The notes beneath the pieces are model-generated. The model was not told the origin of the DNA. It searched no databases and was given only the letters and a program-made list of their open reading frames with translations. From Planctomycetes bacterium UBA2386 (lineage in GTDB: Bacteria > Planctomycetota > UBA1135 > UBA2386): a DNA stretch of 55,510 bases. The DNA lies in assembly GCA_002343845.1 (NCBI GenBank), contig DDSQ01000186.1:26917-82426 (forward strand). Direction: 5' to 3'. This document shows positions 7,876 through 16,339 of the stretch, in pieces. The position numbers were made by a program, and so were the translations under genes. The stretch's first letter is position 1. The number at the start of each line of letters is the position of its first letter.

Positions 7876-8858
7876 CGGTGTCGGCCTCCGGCCATCGCGA
7901 TCTCCCACAGTAGCAGCAACACGAGCGGCAGCAGCACCCACTGGTAGCGGGCCTGCTTGCCCGCTTCCTCGCCGGCGTCGTAGGCGCGCTTCTGCATCGG
8001 CTGCAGCCGCTTGCGGTGCAGCTCGACCAGCGGCAACGGCATCGCCTCGGCGCGCACGAACTCGCCGCCGGTCGCCGTTGCCAACGCGCGCAGGCTCTCG
8101 GGGTCCATGCGCGACACGACCTCGTTGCCGTCGCGGTCGCGCAGGAAGCCCTCGCCCTCCTTGACGCCGGCGATCTTGCTGCCGAGCGCGCTGCCGTAGC
8201 CGATCGCATGCACGGTCAGCCCCTTCGCGGCGAGCTCACCCGCTGCCTGCTTGCCCGCGCCGGCCAGATCCTCGCCGTCGGTCAGCAGCACGACCGCCGT
8301 GGTCTTGGCGTTGTCCTTGTCGGCGAGCTCGAGCGCCTTGCGCAGCGCGGCGGCGACGTCGGTGCCGCCGGTCTTGACCACGTCGGCGTCGACCTCGTCG
8401 AGCAGTTGCCGGAACGAGTCGATGTCGTGCGTCAGCGGCACCCACAGCCGCGCCTGCCCCGCGAACACGACGAGACCGACGCGGTCGCCGGCCTCGAGGT
8501 GCGGGAGCACCGCCTTCACGTCGGCGACGGCGCGCAGCAGACGCGACGGTTCCATGTCGCCGGCGAGCATCGAGCGCGACGTGTCGAGGCACAGCACGAC
8601 GTCGAGGCCGCGCCGTTCGACCTGGATCGGCTCGTCGCCGAACCTCGGGTCCATCCACGCGACCAGCCCGAACAACAGCAGGATCGCGATGCGCAGCGAA
8701 CGCCACAGCGGCGCGGCGACGCGCGTCGTCGGCGGCGCGCCGTAGCGGGTGATCGCGCGGCGCGTGCGGTCGAACAACGCCCACAGCAGCGCCCAGGCAA
8801 CCGGCAGCGCGAACAGCCATGGCCACAGCCAGCCGCGCGTCCACTCGAGGTCGTTCAC
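7872..8858 (-). CDS. batB: VWA-domain membrane protein BatB
   Basis: A 328-residue protein with two N-terminal membrane helices (about 11-29 and 56-68), a periplasmic von Willebrand factor A domain (about 85-270) and a C-terminal helix (WVLLPLVLLLLWEIAMAG). The metal-ion-dependent adhesion site is intact: DTSRS (D92, S94, S96), the Thr in the KTGGTDVAAAL loop and the Asp in LLTDGEDL. BatA/BatB proteins of the aerotolerance family form membrane complexes with TPR partners; the exact role is unsettled even in studied species. GTG start at 8858 overlaps the batA stop as GTGA. Confidence 0.85.
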   Translation of the reverse strand: MNDLEWTRGWLWPWLFALPVAWALLWALFDRTRRAITRYGAPPTTRVAAPLWRSLRIAILLLFGLVAWMDPRFGDEPIQVERRGLDVVLCLDTSRSMLAGDMEPSRLLRAVADVKAVLPHLEAGDRVGLVVFAGQARLWVPLTHDIDSFRQLLDEVDADVVKTGGTDVAAALRKALELADKDNAKTTAVVLLTDGEDLAGAGKQAAGELAAKGLTVHAIGYGSALGSKIAGVKEGEGFLRDRDGNEVVSRMDPESLRALATATGGEFVRAEAMPLPLVELHRKRLQPMQKRAYDAGEEAGKQARYQWVLLPLVLLLLWEIAMAGGRHR

Positions 8859-9835
8859 GGCGCCCTCCGGAACAGCAGGACTTCGGTCGCCAAGGCGGCC
8901 AGCAGGAGCAGAAGCCCTGCGCCGAGCGGCCACTCGAACCGGTCGACGGTGCGGTAGCGCGGGTCCTCGAGTTCGACCTTCTCGAGTTCGTCGATGCGCG
9001 CGTAGACCGCGGCGAGGTCTTCGTCGCTCTTGGGCTGGAAGAAGGTCCCGCCCGTTCGCTCGGCGATCGCAGCGAGTTCGCGGAAGTCGAGCGGGCGGAA
9101 GCCGAACGGCGTCGGCATACCGTTGCCGAGCCCGATCGTGTGCACGCGGATGCCGGCGTCCTTCGCCAACTTCGCCCCGTCGGCGGGCGCGATGTCGTCG
9201 ACGGTGTTCTCCCCGTCGGTCAGCAGCACCACGACCTTCGACTTGGCCTGGCTCTTCTGCAGCACCTGCACGGCCTTGACCAACGCGGTGCCAATCGCGG
9301 TGCCGTCGAGCTCGCTGCCCTCGGGCACGGTGTCGAACGCCGCCAGGAACGCGCCGAGCGCCTGCTCGTCGAGCGTCAACGGGCAACGCAGCTCGGCGTA
9401 GCGCGCGAACGCGATCGCCCCGACGCGGTCGCGCTCGCGGGCCTTGGCGAACTCCTCGGCGCGTTTGCGCGCGGCGTCCATGCGCCGCACGGTCTGCGCC
9501 GCGTCCATGTCGGGGATGTTCATCGACGTGCTGGCGTCGACCACCAGCACGATGTCGAGGCCCTGGTCGCGCAGCGGCAGCACCTGCCTTTGCACCGGCC
9601 GCGCCAGCGCGACCACGAGGCAGCACGCCGCGAGCACCTTGCCCGCGGCCGGCATCCAGACGGCACGGCAGCGCCACGTCGGCGCCACGTCGGCGAACAA
9701 CGCCGCCGCCGCCGTCGGCAGCGCCGCCCGCGGCCGCCGCGCCCGCCAGGCGGCGCCGAGCACCGCAACGGGGATCAGCAGCAGGAACCACGGATCCAGC
9801 AGCCGCACACCCTCGAGACCGAGCGCCTCGATCAT
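8855..9835 (-). CDS. batA: VWA-domain membrane protein BatA
   Basis: A 326-residue protein with the family layout: a membrane helix at about 14-29 (DPWFLLLIPVAVLGAAW), a second near 66-78, a VWA domain (about 94-290) with MIDAS DASTS (D100, S102, S104), the DGTAIG loop and LLTDGENT strand, then a C-terminal helix (LGAGLLLLLAALATEVLLF). Characteristic of BatA are the insert GNGMPTPFGFRPLDFREL and the PKSDEDLAAVYARID element just before the last helix. Start ATG at 9835 overlaps the upstream stop (ATGA). It lies between the BatD-like lipoprotein and batB genes, the usual Bat gene order. Confidence 0.88.
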   Translation of the reverse strand: MIEALGLEGVRLLDPWFLLLIPVAVLGAAWRARRPRAALPTAAAALFADVAPTWRCRAVWMPAAGKVLAACCLVVALARPVQRQVLPLRDQGLDIVLVVDASTSMNIPDMDAAQTVRRMDAARKRAEEFAKARERDRVGAIAFARYAELRCPLTLDEQALGAFLAAFDTVPEGSELDGTAIGTALVKAVQVLQKSQAKSKVVVLLTDGENTVDDIAPADGAKLAKDAGIRVHTIGLGNGMPTPFGFRPLDFRELAAIAERTGGTFFQPKSDEDLAAVYARIDELEKVELEDPRYRTVDRFEWPLGAGLLLLLAALATEVLLFRRAP

Positions 9836-10782
9836 GCGCTTGCTCCCGCCGGCGACCGGTCCTCGCGCGTCGCCTCGACCAACGACTGCGCCGCCGACCA
9901 GGTGTCGAGATGGTCGGACTCGGGCGGCGCATGGGCCGCGAACTTGACGAGATCGCACTGCGCGAGGAACCGCTCGAGCGACCCGCGATGCTCGCGCAAC
10001 AGCCGATCGCTGGACTCGAGTTCGCGCAGGAACTCCTCGGTGGTGCGCTCGGGCGCGTGCACGCCGAAACGCTCCTCGACGTACGCGCGCAGCACCTGGC
10101 TGACCTCGACGTAGAACCGTTCGACCTCGGCGCGGGTCGTGCGGCTCTCGCCGCGCAACCGCTGAAGGGCCCTCAGCGCCTTGATGTGCGGCGGCACCGG
10201 GACTTCGCCGGCCGCAGCCTCGCGGGGCCGCGCGCGCCGCCACCGCCAGAACGCCACGCCGCCGAGCAGCAGCGCCGCGGCGGCGGCGGACCACCACCAG
10301 GTCCACGAGGTGGCCGGGAACGGCTCGCCGGGCGCCTCGATCGCCGCTCCCGCGCCGGCCAACACGCTCGTCACCGTGATCGCGACCTCGGGCGCGCTCG
10401 CCGCGTCGCTGCCGTCGCGCAGCTTGGCGACGAACGACGGCAGCACCAGTTCGCCCGGACCGCGCAGCGGTCGGCAGGTCAACAGCGTGCGCTGCCAGTG
10501 CCCGCCGAGGAACGGCACTTCCGGTTGCACGATCGTCGTCGACGCGAAGTCCGCCGTCGGCACCACCGGCGCGAACTCGACCTCGGTGCCCTCGGCCCGC
10601 CAGCGGTCGAGCGTGACCGTGATCGGCTGCAGCAGCGACACGCTGGTCGCCGACACGTGGCCGCGCAGGTCGATGCGGCTCTGCGGCGCGTGCGTCCAGG
10701 GTGCTGGCAGGCCGTCGCCACCGCAGGCGCCGAGCGCCCCGAGCATGGCGCAGGCGGCGAGCGTGCGCAGTCGCCCCTTCAT
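9832..10782 (-). CDS. Membrane-anchored Bat-operon lipoprotein, DUF4381-like
   Basis: A 316-residue protein. The first 20 residues are a signal peptide with lipobox (LGALGAC). A periplasmic beta-rich domain follows (about 35-140, with VSLLQPITVTLDRW and RPLRGPGELVLPSF, resembling a shortened BatD arm), then a membrane helix (about 157-177) and a cytosolic helical domain (KALRALQRLRG ... FYVEVSQVLRAYVEERFGVHAPERTTEEFLREL ... ERFLAQCDLVKFA). The last motif is the hallmark of the DUF4381/BatD-C-like proteins between DUF58 and BatA in many operons. It probably couples the periplasmic part to the cytosolic MoxR/DUF58 pair; this is inference. The ATG overlaps the DUF58 stop (ATGA). Confidence 0.75.
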   Translation of the reverse strand: MKGRLRTLAACAMLGALGACGGDGLPAPWTHAPQSRIDLRGHVSATSVSLLQPITVTLDRWRAEGTEVEFAPVVPTADFASTTIVQPEVPFLGGHWQRTLLTCRPLRGPGELVLPSFVAKLRDGSDAASAPEVAITVTSVLAGAGAAIEAPGEPFPATSWTWWWSAAAAALLLGGVAFWRWRRARPREAAAGEVPVPPHIKALRALQRLRGESRTTRAEVERFYVEVSQVLRAYVEERFGVHAPERTTEEFLRELESSDRLLREHRGSLERFLAQCDLVKFAAHAPPESDHLDTWSAAQSLVEATREDRSPAGASA

Positions 10783-11720
10783 CGCCGCGCTCCGCGCGAT
10801 TCGCGCATGCGGAAGAACCGCACCAACGGATCGGCGACCGAGCCCGCGGTCGGCACGTCGAGCAGATCGACGCCCGCCCGCCGGCAGGTCTCGAGCAGCC
10901 GTTGTCGTTCGCGGCGCCAGGCCTCGCGCAGCCCCTCACGCACACGGGCGCTGCCGGTGTCGACGAGGAACGTCCGCCCGGTCTCGGGATCGGCGAGCTG
11001 CAGGAGCCCCGCGTTCGGCAACGCACCGACGTCCCCGCTGGCGCGGTCGAGGCCGGCGGCGAACGGGTCGCGGATGCGCACGGCGATCACGTCGTGCCGC
11101 TGGCTCAGCAACCGCAGCTTGTCGGCGTAGCCGGCACCCAGCCAGTCGCTGACGACGAACACCACCGCCCGCTTCTTCTGCACGCGCCCGGCGAAGTCGA
11201 GCGCCTGCGCGAGGTCCGTGCCGACGCGCGGCTCCGGCGGCTCGCACGCTTCGCGGATCAAACGCAGCACGTGGTTGCGTCCCTTCTTCGCGGGCACGTA
11301 GCGCGCAACGCGCTCATGCCAGGTGATCAGGCCGGCCTTGTCGTTGTTGCGTGCGGCCGCGAACGCGACGCAGCCGACGAACAGCGCCGCGGTCGTCGCG
11401 GCACTGCGCCGCGCCGGGGCACCCGCCGGGCTGCAGCCGAAGGCCATCGACGCCGAGGTGTCGAGCACGAACAGCACCGTCAGCTCGCGCTCCTCGACGA
11501 ACTTCTTGACGAACGGCCGGCCGACGCGGGCGGTCACGTTCCAGTCGACGCTACGCAGCTCGTCGCCTTCGGCGAACTCACGCACTTCGTCGAACTCGAT
11601 GCCCGACCCGCGGAACACGGAGCTGTAGCCGCCGGCCATCACGTCGGTGACCATGCGGTCGGCCCGCACCTGGATGCGTCGTGCCTCCGCCAGCAGTTCC
11701 GGATCGAGAGCCCGCGCCAT
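10779..11720 (-). CDS. DUF58-domain protein
   Basis: A soluble 313-residue protein of the DUF58 family, whose members are usually partners of MoxR ATPases. The diagnostic segment is present near residues 40-75: GIEFDEVREFAEGDELRSVDWNVTAR. Next comes a VWA-like fold with DTSAS at about 88-92. Helices and the strands VVFVVSDWLGAGYA and VIAVRIRDPF match the family's C-terminal half. It probably acts as an adaptor or MIDAS protein handled by the MoxR ATPase upstream (14-nt gap). No membrane segment is visible, unlike many DUF58 proteins that carry two N-terminal helices. Confidence 0.88.
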   Translation of the reverse strand: MARALDPELLAEARRIQVRADRMVTDVMAGGYSSVFRGSGIEFDEVREFAEGDELRSVDWNVTARVGRPFVKKFVEERELTVLFVLDTSASMAFGCSPAGAPARRSAATTAALFVGCVAFAAARNNDKAGLITWHERVARYVPAKKGRNHVLRLIREACEPPEPRVGTDLAQALDFAGRVQKKRAVVFVVSDWLGAGYADKLRLLSQRHDVIAVRIRDPFAAGLDRASGDVGALPNAGLLQLADPETGRTFLVDTGSARVREGLREAWRRERQRLLETCRRAGVDLLDVPTAGSVADPLVRFFRMRESRGARR

Positions 11721-11734
11721 CGCCGAAGTCGTGC

Positions 11735-12724
11735 TCAGGGCACGCGCACGCTGTCGAACACCGTGCGCAGCACCTGCTCGCTGTCGATGCCTTCGGCCTC
11801 GGCCTCGTAGGTCGTCAGCACGCGGTGGCGCAGCACCATCGCGCCGACCGCCTTGACGTCCTGCGGCGTCACGAAGCCACGGCCGGCCAGGAACGCGCGG
11901 GCGCGCGAAGCGCGCGCCAACGCCAACGAGGCGCGCGGCGAGGCGCCGTAGAGGATCAGCGGCTTCAGCTTCGACAGCCCGACCTGCTCGGGTTCGCGCG
12001 TCGCGAACACCAGATCGACGATGTAGCCCTTCACCTTGTCGTCGAGGTAGATCGTGTCGAGCAGGGCCCGCATGCGCAGCAGTTCCTGCGGCGTCGTCGC
12101 CTGCCGGACCTCGGTGTTGGCGGCGATGCCCGCCATGCGATCGATGATGCGCAGCTCTTCCTGCTTGCTCGGGTAGCCGACGACGAGCTTGACCAGGAAC
12201 CGATCGATCTGCGCCTCGGGCAGCGCGTAGGTGCCTTCCTGCTCCACCGGGTTCTGCGTCGCCAACACCAGGAACGGGTCGGGCAGCTTCCTGGTGTCGC
12301 CGGCCAGCGTGACCTGCCGTTCCTGCATCGCCTCGAGCAGCGCGGACTGCACCTTCGCGGGCGCCCGGTTGATCTCGTCGGCGAGCACGAAGTTCGCGAA
12401 CACCGGGCCTTCCTTGACCTGCCACTCGCCGGTCTTCGGGTTGTAGACGTGCGTGCCGACGAGGTCGGCCGGCAGCAGGTCGGGCGTGAACTGGATGCGG
12501 CGGAACTGGCCGCCGACGGCGCGCGCCAGGGAGCTCACGGCCAGCGACTTGGCGAGGCCCGGCAACCCTTCGAGCAGCACGTGGCCGTCGGCGAGCAGCG
12601 CGATCAACAGCCCGTCGAGCAGGGCGTCCTGCCCGACGATCACGCTCTGCAGCGCCTCGCGGACGGACTGCAGGGTCTTGGCCTCGGACTGGATGCGTTG
12701 GGCGATGGCGACGACGTCGGTCAT
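11735..12724 (-). CDS. moxR: MoxR-family AAA+ ATPase
   Basis: A 329-residue MoxR-type AAA+ protein. Walker A is GLPGLAKS (53-60), Walker B FVLADE (112-117), sensor 1 ATQNP (155-159), and the family motif TYALPEAQIDRF follows (165-176); the C-terminal lid region contains SPRASLALARA and GFVTPQDVKAV. MoxR proteins act as chaperone-like remodelers, often needed for VWA-protein maturation, which fits the DUF58/BatA/BatB genes downstream. It is the first gene of the operon. The ATG at 12724 is used because the frame upstream runs through a perfect inverted repeat and repeat DNA with no family sequence. Confidence 0.93.
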   Translation of the reverse strand: MTDVVAIAQRIQSEAKTLQSVREALQSVIVGQDALLDGLLIALLADGHVLLEGLPGLAKSLAVSSLARAVGGQFRRIQFTPDLLPADLVGTHVYNPKTGEWQVKEGPVFANFVLADEINRAPAKVQSALLEAMQERQVTLAGDTRKLPDPFLVLATQNPVEQEGTYALPEAQIDRFLVKLVVGYPSKQEELRIIDRMAGIAANTEVRQATTPQELLRMRALLDTIYLDDKVKGYIVDLVFATREPEQVGLSKLKPLILYGASPRASLALARASRARAFLAGRGFVTPQDVKAVGAMVLRHRVLTTYEAEAEGIDSEQVLRTVFDSVRVP

Positions 12725-12732
12725 GCGTGGCG

Positions 12733-12753
12733 GTGGCCGCAAAAAGCGGCCAC
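12733..12753 (-). promoter_or_regulatory. Perfect 8-bp inverted repeat in the moxR leader
   Basis: GTGGCCGC, a five-base loop (TTTTT on the coding strand) and GCGGCCAC form a perfect stem that ends 8 nt before the moxR ATG. A -10-like TATCGT (12756-12761) sits immediately upstream, so the repeat is at the predicted transcript start. It could be a 5'-terminal RNA hairpin or an operator. No Shine-Dalgarno sequence is visible between stem and ATG. Confidence 0.55.
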
Positions 12754-12755
12754 GG

Positions 12756-12761
12756 ACGATA
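12756..12761 (-). promoter_or_regulatory. Candidate -10 element of the moxR-bat operon
   Basis: The minus strand reads GCTATCGTCC here, with hexamer TATCGT 31 nt before the moxR ATG. Very similar GCTATCGTTC and GTTATCGTGC strings precede ispG and the secreted protease at 37052. No convincing -35 box is seen. Confidence 0.35.
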
Positions 12762-12778
12762 GCGCGGGGCGAAGACTC

Positions 12779-12913
12779 CTCAACGCGGAGAGTTCGTTCC
12801 CGCAGGCCTGGCGCGCAGCGCCGGGCCAAGGGAACGAACGCGCGTCGAGCTGCGGGGGCGCCCCGAGCCGCGCCAGCGGCGAGGCGCGCACCCGTTCGGC
12901 TCAACGCGGAGAG
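12779..12913. repeat. Direct 14-bp repeats bracketing two large inverted repeats
   Basis: CTCAACGCGGAGAG occurs at 12779-12792 and again at 12900-12913, a period of 121 bp. Between the copies lie two imperfect hairpins: 12792-12839 (outer perfect 10-bp arms GTTCGTTCCC / GGGAACGAAC, inner arms GGCCTGGCGC / GCGCCGGGCC) and 12865-12902 (outer GAGCC / GGCTC with inner GCGCC / GGCGC). This resembles an intergenic repeat unit of REP or MITE type. No transposase or coding frame is associated. Confidence 0.55.
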
Positions 12914-12930
12914 CCAGCCCCGAGGACGGG

Positions 12931-12987
12931 TCCCTTGGCTGTGCTCGTGCGGGAGACGCCCCCATGCTGACGAGCACAACCAAGGGA
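12931..12987 (-). terminator. Long stem-loop after the HEAT-partner gene
   Basis: Arms of 18 bases at 12931-12948 and 12970-12987 are complementary with one C/A mismatch (a G-U pair in the minus-strand RNA) around a 21-nt loop. The stem begins directly after the minus-strand stop at 12988-12990. There is no clean U-tract, so it may be a terminator or a 3'-end stabilising structure separating this unit from the moxR operon. Confidence 0.5.
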
Positions 12988-13413
12988 TCAGTCGGCCAGC
13001 GTCGCCAGACGTTCGCGCAGCAGCAGGAAGCGCAGGCCGGGCAAGGCGCGCGGATCGCTGCGGAAGCGCTGCCACGCCGTCTCGGCATCGGGGGCCGCCT
13101 GCCGGGCCGCGCGCGCTGCCGGGCCGTCACCCGCCACGGCGACCGCCGCCAGCGCTTCGCCGAGGGCTGGGCGCTCGGCGACGAACGCGGCGGCAGCGGC
13201 CTCCCAGACGCCGGGTGCTGCGTCCACGCCGACGAGATCCCGCAGCGCCAGGGCATCGGCGACGGCGAGTCCGTGCCGCGCCGCGAGTTCTTGGGCAGCA
13301 TCGCGTTGCCCGGCGATCGCGAGGAACGACGAGCGCCCGCGCAGCCCGGCGAACGCGGCTGCGAACGCGGCCACCGCCGCGAGCAGCAGCGGCCATGAAC
13401 CTCGCTTGGTCAA
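12988..13413 (-). CDS. Small single-helix membrane protein, function unknown
   Basis: A 141-residue protein with an N-terminal membrane helix (WPLLLAAVAAFAAAFAGL, about 7-24) followed by an Ala/Arg-rich helical soluble part (AGQRDAAQELAARHGLAVADALALRDLVG, later LPGLRFLLLRERLATLAD). TTG at 13413 is chosen because it overlaps the stop of the upstream HEAT gene (TTGA); the only nearby ATG, at 13396, is out of frame. The strict coupling suggests a partner of the HEAT protein. No known family recognised. Confidence 0.65.
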   Translation of the reverse strand: MTKRGSWPLLLAAVAAFAAAFAGLRGRSSFLAIAGQRDAAQELAARHGLAVADALALRDLVGVDAAPGVWEAAAAAFVAERPALGEALAAVAVAGDGPAARAARQAAPDAETAWQRFRSDPRALPGLRFLLLRERLATLAD

Positions 13414-16274
13414 CGGCCTTCGGCCGTGCGCGCGGTCTCGACGAGCACGCGGTAGCGAGCGGCGATCGCCTCGCGAATGTCCTTCGACGTACCGAGCGTG
13501 ACCACGCCGTAGTCTTCGCCGGCGACGCCACGCAACACCGCGCCGGTCAGCGCCCAGAGCCGGGCCGATTCGACCTCGACCAGGAGCCGCGCGAGCTCGG
13601 CGACCGGCGCCAGGCCCCGGTTCGTCGCGAAGTGCTCGGGCCGCAGCGTGGTCGTTTCGCCGGCCGCGGCGAGCGCGTCGAGGAGCCACTGCCATTGCGG
13701 GGCCTGCTTGTGCTGGCGATACCACGCCTCGGCGACGCCGAGCCGATCCGACGCCGCCGCGAACGGCTGGCCAGTGGCGCCCTCGAGCAGGGCGGCCGCC
13801 TGCATCGCCAACTGCGGCCGGCGCAGCATGTCGATCAGGTTCGGCACCACGCCCGCGTCGTGCCAGCCGCCGAGCATCAGCACCAGCGCGTCCTGGATCG
13901 CCGGGTCCTGCACGATCTGCAGCTGCGCGCGCAGCGCCGGCACCGCGAACGTGCCGCTCTGGCGCTGCAGGTAGTGCCGCGCCAGGGCGCCGAGGTCCTT
14001 GCCGTGGCCGATGACCATGAGGTCGGCCAGCACGTGCGCGGCCCGCGGGTCGCGCAAGTCGCCGAGGCCTCGCATCGCCGCTTCCTTGTCGTCGTTGCCG
14101 GTCGCCATCAGCGCGCGCTGCAGCACCGGGAACGCGAGTTCGCCACCGACCCGGCCGAGCGCGCGCAGGCACTCCTGCCGCATCGGCGGCGGCGTCGCAT
14201 CGGCAACGATGAGGTCGACCAGCGGCCTGGCCGCGGCAGACACCGGCAAGTGGCCGCACGCCGCCGCCGCGGCGATCGCAACATCGCCGTCGGGGTCGCG
14301 CAGCAGCTGCACCAGCCGTTCCGCCGCGCGCTGGTCGCGCACGATCATGATCTGGTCGATGCCGGCGCGCCGCACGATCGGGTCGGCGTCGGCGAGCGCG
14401 TGCAACACCGCGTCGGCGGGCAGGCCGCGGAACACGCCGCGAACGGCCGCGCCACCACCGCCCTTGCCCGTCGCGGCGAGCGCCACAGCGCGGCGCCACA
14501 CCACGTCGCCGGGCGCGGCCGCCGCCAGTTCGAGCAGCTGCAGATCGAGCTCGCCCAGTTCCGGCGCGGCGGCAAGCATCGCCAACACCCGCTCACTGTC
14601 CTGCTCGCCGAACACCTGACGGCGCTCGGGGTGGGCGACCAGGTGCGCCAGCGCGCGTGCACGCAAGGCCGGGGACGCCGTCGGCCAGGCGGCAACGGCG
14701 CGCGTCGCGAAGCGGCGCAGCCGATCGAGCGGCTGCGGATTGGCGTCGAGCCAACGGCGCTCGGCGCGCCAGAACGCGCCGCGGTCCGGTTCTTCCTGCG
14801 GTCGCCGGTAGAGCTGCCAGGCCTCGGCGTCGACGACTGCCTCGACCGCCGCGACGAGCGCGTCGAAACGGGCGTGCGCCGTGACCGGCATCACCACCAC
14901 CGCGCGCCCGTCCCCGACCTGCAGCGCCAGGGAGCGCGCCGGCGGCAAGCCCGAAGCGACGCGCATCGCCGGCCCGTCGCCGAAGCCGCCGTCCTGCAGA
15001 GCGCGCGCCAGTTCGAGCATCCGGGCCGGCGTCACCACCACTTCCGTGGCGCCGGGTATCGCCGCCACGTCGGCAAGGCCCTCGGCCAGCACGCGCACGT
15101 GCCGCTGCTCGCCGCGCAGGCTGACGATCGCCGTCGCAGCGCGCGTCTCGTCGATCGCGACGGTCGCCCGCACACCGACGAACCCGACCCGCTGGCTGGC
15201 CCACCACGCGCGCCACGGTGCGCCGTCGGCGGCGACCAGGCGACCCGTTGCGCGCAGCAGGCGCATCTCGGCCGGGCGCCGCAGCATGTCGACGTTGGGC
15301 ACGAACTGCTCGGGTTGCACGAGTTCGATCAACGCGTCGACGACGTCGGCATCGGCGACGCCGGACGCCTCACCGTGGTACAGCGCGTCGGCCAACGGGA
15401 TCGCGACGAGGCAGCGCGTCAGCAGTTCGGGATCGCGCAGCCTCTTGGCGATCGCCGGCAGCGTCGACGCCGGCACCACCGGCGTCATCGTGTCCTCGCC
15501 GATGCGCGCCAACGCGAAGGCCGCGTAGGCAAAGCCTCGATCGATCGGCGGTGCAGCCAGCAACGCCTGCAGGGCCGGCACCGCCGGGGAACCAACGCCG
15601 ATCAGCGCGTTGCACGCGGCCCCGGCCAGGGCAAGGTCCTTGGACAGCAGTTCGCACAACCGCTGCAGCGCGCGCTCGTCATCGAGCGCCCGCAGCAAGT
15701 CGACGCCGCGCAGTTGCAGGTCGAGCGACTGCTCACGCGACAGCGCCAACGCGAACGGCACGTCGTCGATCGTCAGCATCGGCACCAGCACTTCGGTCGC
15801 CTGCCGACGCGGGCCGGCCAGGCGACCGCGGATGCACTCCTGCAGCGCGTGCTTGGCGCCTTCGCCCTTCAGCACCACCATCGTCTCGATCACCGGACGG
15901 GTCGCCTCGCCGAGAGGACGCGCGAGCAACTGGAACAGCAACTCGTCGGCGACGCGCGGTGATGCCGTCGCGAAGCGACGCACCACGGTCATCAGGTTCT
16001 GCATCTCGTTGGCCCGCGCCGTGCGCGCGACATCGAGAATGAGCGCCTCGATCGTCGGCGCCGGCCAGGCTTCGGCGATCGCCTGCAGCTTCTGTTCGAC
16101 GCGCGCCAGCGGCCCCTGCAGGTCGACCAGGTCGCGACGGAAGCGCTCGAGGTCGCTGACGGGAGGGGCCGCCGGGCGGGCCGGGGCGTTCGCGGACTTC
16201 GGCGGCAGCTGCAGGTCGCCGCCGGGGAAGACCTGGGGTGCGAACGAAAGGAGCAGCGAGCAGGCGAAGATCAT
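13410..16274 (-). CDS. Large exported HEAT-repeat protein
   Basis: A 954-residue protein with a signal peptide (MIFACSLLLSFAPQVFPG), a Pro-rich linker and then almost continuous HEAT-like helical repeats. Clear units include VIETMVVLKGEGAKHALQECI, VPALQALLAAPPID, ALADADPIVRRAGIDQIM, LLRDPDGDVAIAAAAACG, MRQECLRALGRVGGELAFPVLQRAL and LGDLRDPRAAHVLADLM. A non-repeat section at about 340-480 (WWASQRVGFVGVRATVAIDE, VVVTPARMLELARAL) probably packs within the superhelix. Periplasmic scaffold is the likely role; ligand unknown. Repeats with DP.(V/I)R.AA are shared with PBS-lyase type HEAT units. It starts 85 bp downstream of the subtilase stop. Confidence 0.8.
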   Translation of the reverse strand: MIFACSLLLSFAPQVFPGGDLQLPPKSANAPARPAAPPVSDLERFRRDLVDLQGPLARVEQKLQAIAEAWPAPTIEALILDVARTARANEMQNLMTVVRRFATASPRVADELLFQLLARPLGEATRPVIETMVVLKGEGAKHALQECIRGRLAGPRRQATEVLVPMLTIDDVPFALALSREQSLDLQLRGVDLLRALDDERALQRLCELLSKDLALAGAACNALIGVGSPAVPALQALLAAPPIDRGFAYAAFALARIGEDTMTPVVPASTLPAIAKRLRDPELLTRCLVAIPLADALYHGEASGVADADVVDALIELVQPEQFVPNVDMLRRPAEMRLLRATGRLVAADGAPWRAWWASQRVGFVGVRATVAIDETRAATAIVSLRGEQRHVRVLAEGLADVAAIPGATEVVVTPARMLELARALQDGGFGDGPAMRVASGLPPARSLALQVGDGRAVVVMPVTAHARFDALVAAVEAVVDAEAWQLYRRPQEEPDRGAFWRAERRWLDANPQPLDRLRRFATRAVAAWPTASPALRARALAHLVAHPERRQVFGEQDSERVLAMLAAAPELGELDLQLLELAAAAPGDVVWRRAVALAATGKGGGGAAVRGVFRGLPADAVLHALADADPIVRRAGIDQIMIVRDQRAAERLVQLLRDPDGDVAIAAAAACGHLPVSAAARPLVDLIVADATPPPMRQECLRALGRVGGELAFPVLQRALMATGNDDKEAAMRGLGDLRDPRAAHVLADLMVIGHGKDLGALARHYLQRQSGTFAVPALRAQLQIVQDPAIQDALVLMLGGWHDAGVVPNLIDMLRRPQLAMQAAALLEGATGQPFAAASDRLGVAEAWYRQHKQAPQWQWLLDALAAAGETTTLRPEHFATNRGLAPVAELARLLVEVESARLWALTGAVLRGVAGEDYGVVTLGTSKDIREAIAARYRVLVETARTAEGR

Positions 16275-16339
16275 GCGGCGGGTCCGACGGGGAGGCGGCC
16301 GGCCGGGGGGACGGCCGGGCGTCGGTCAGGGGGCCGCGG

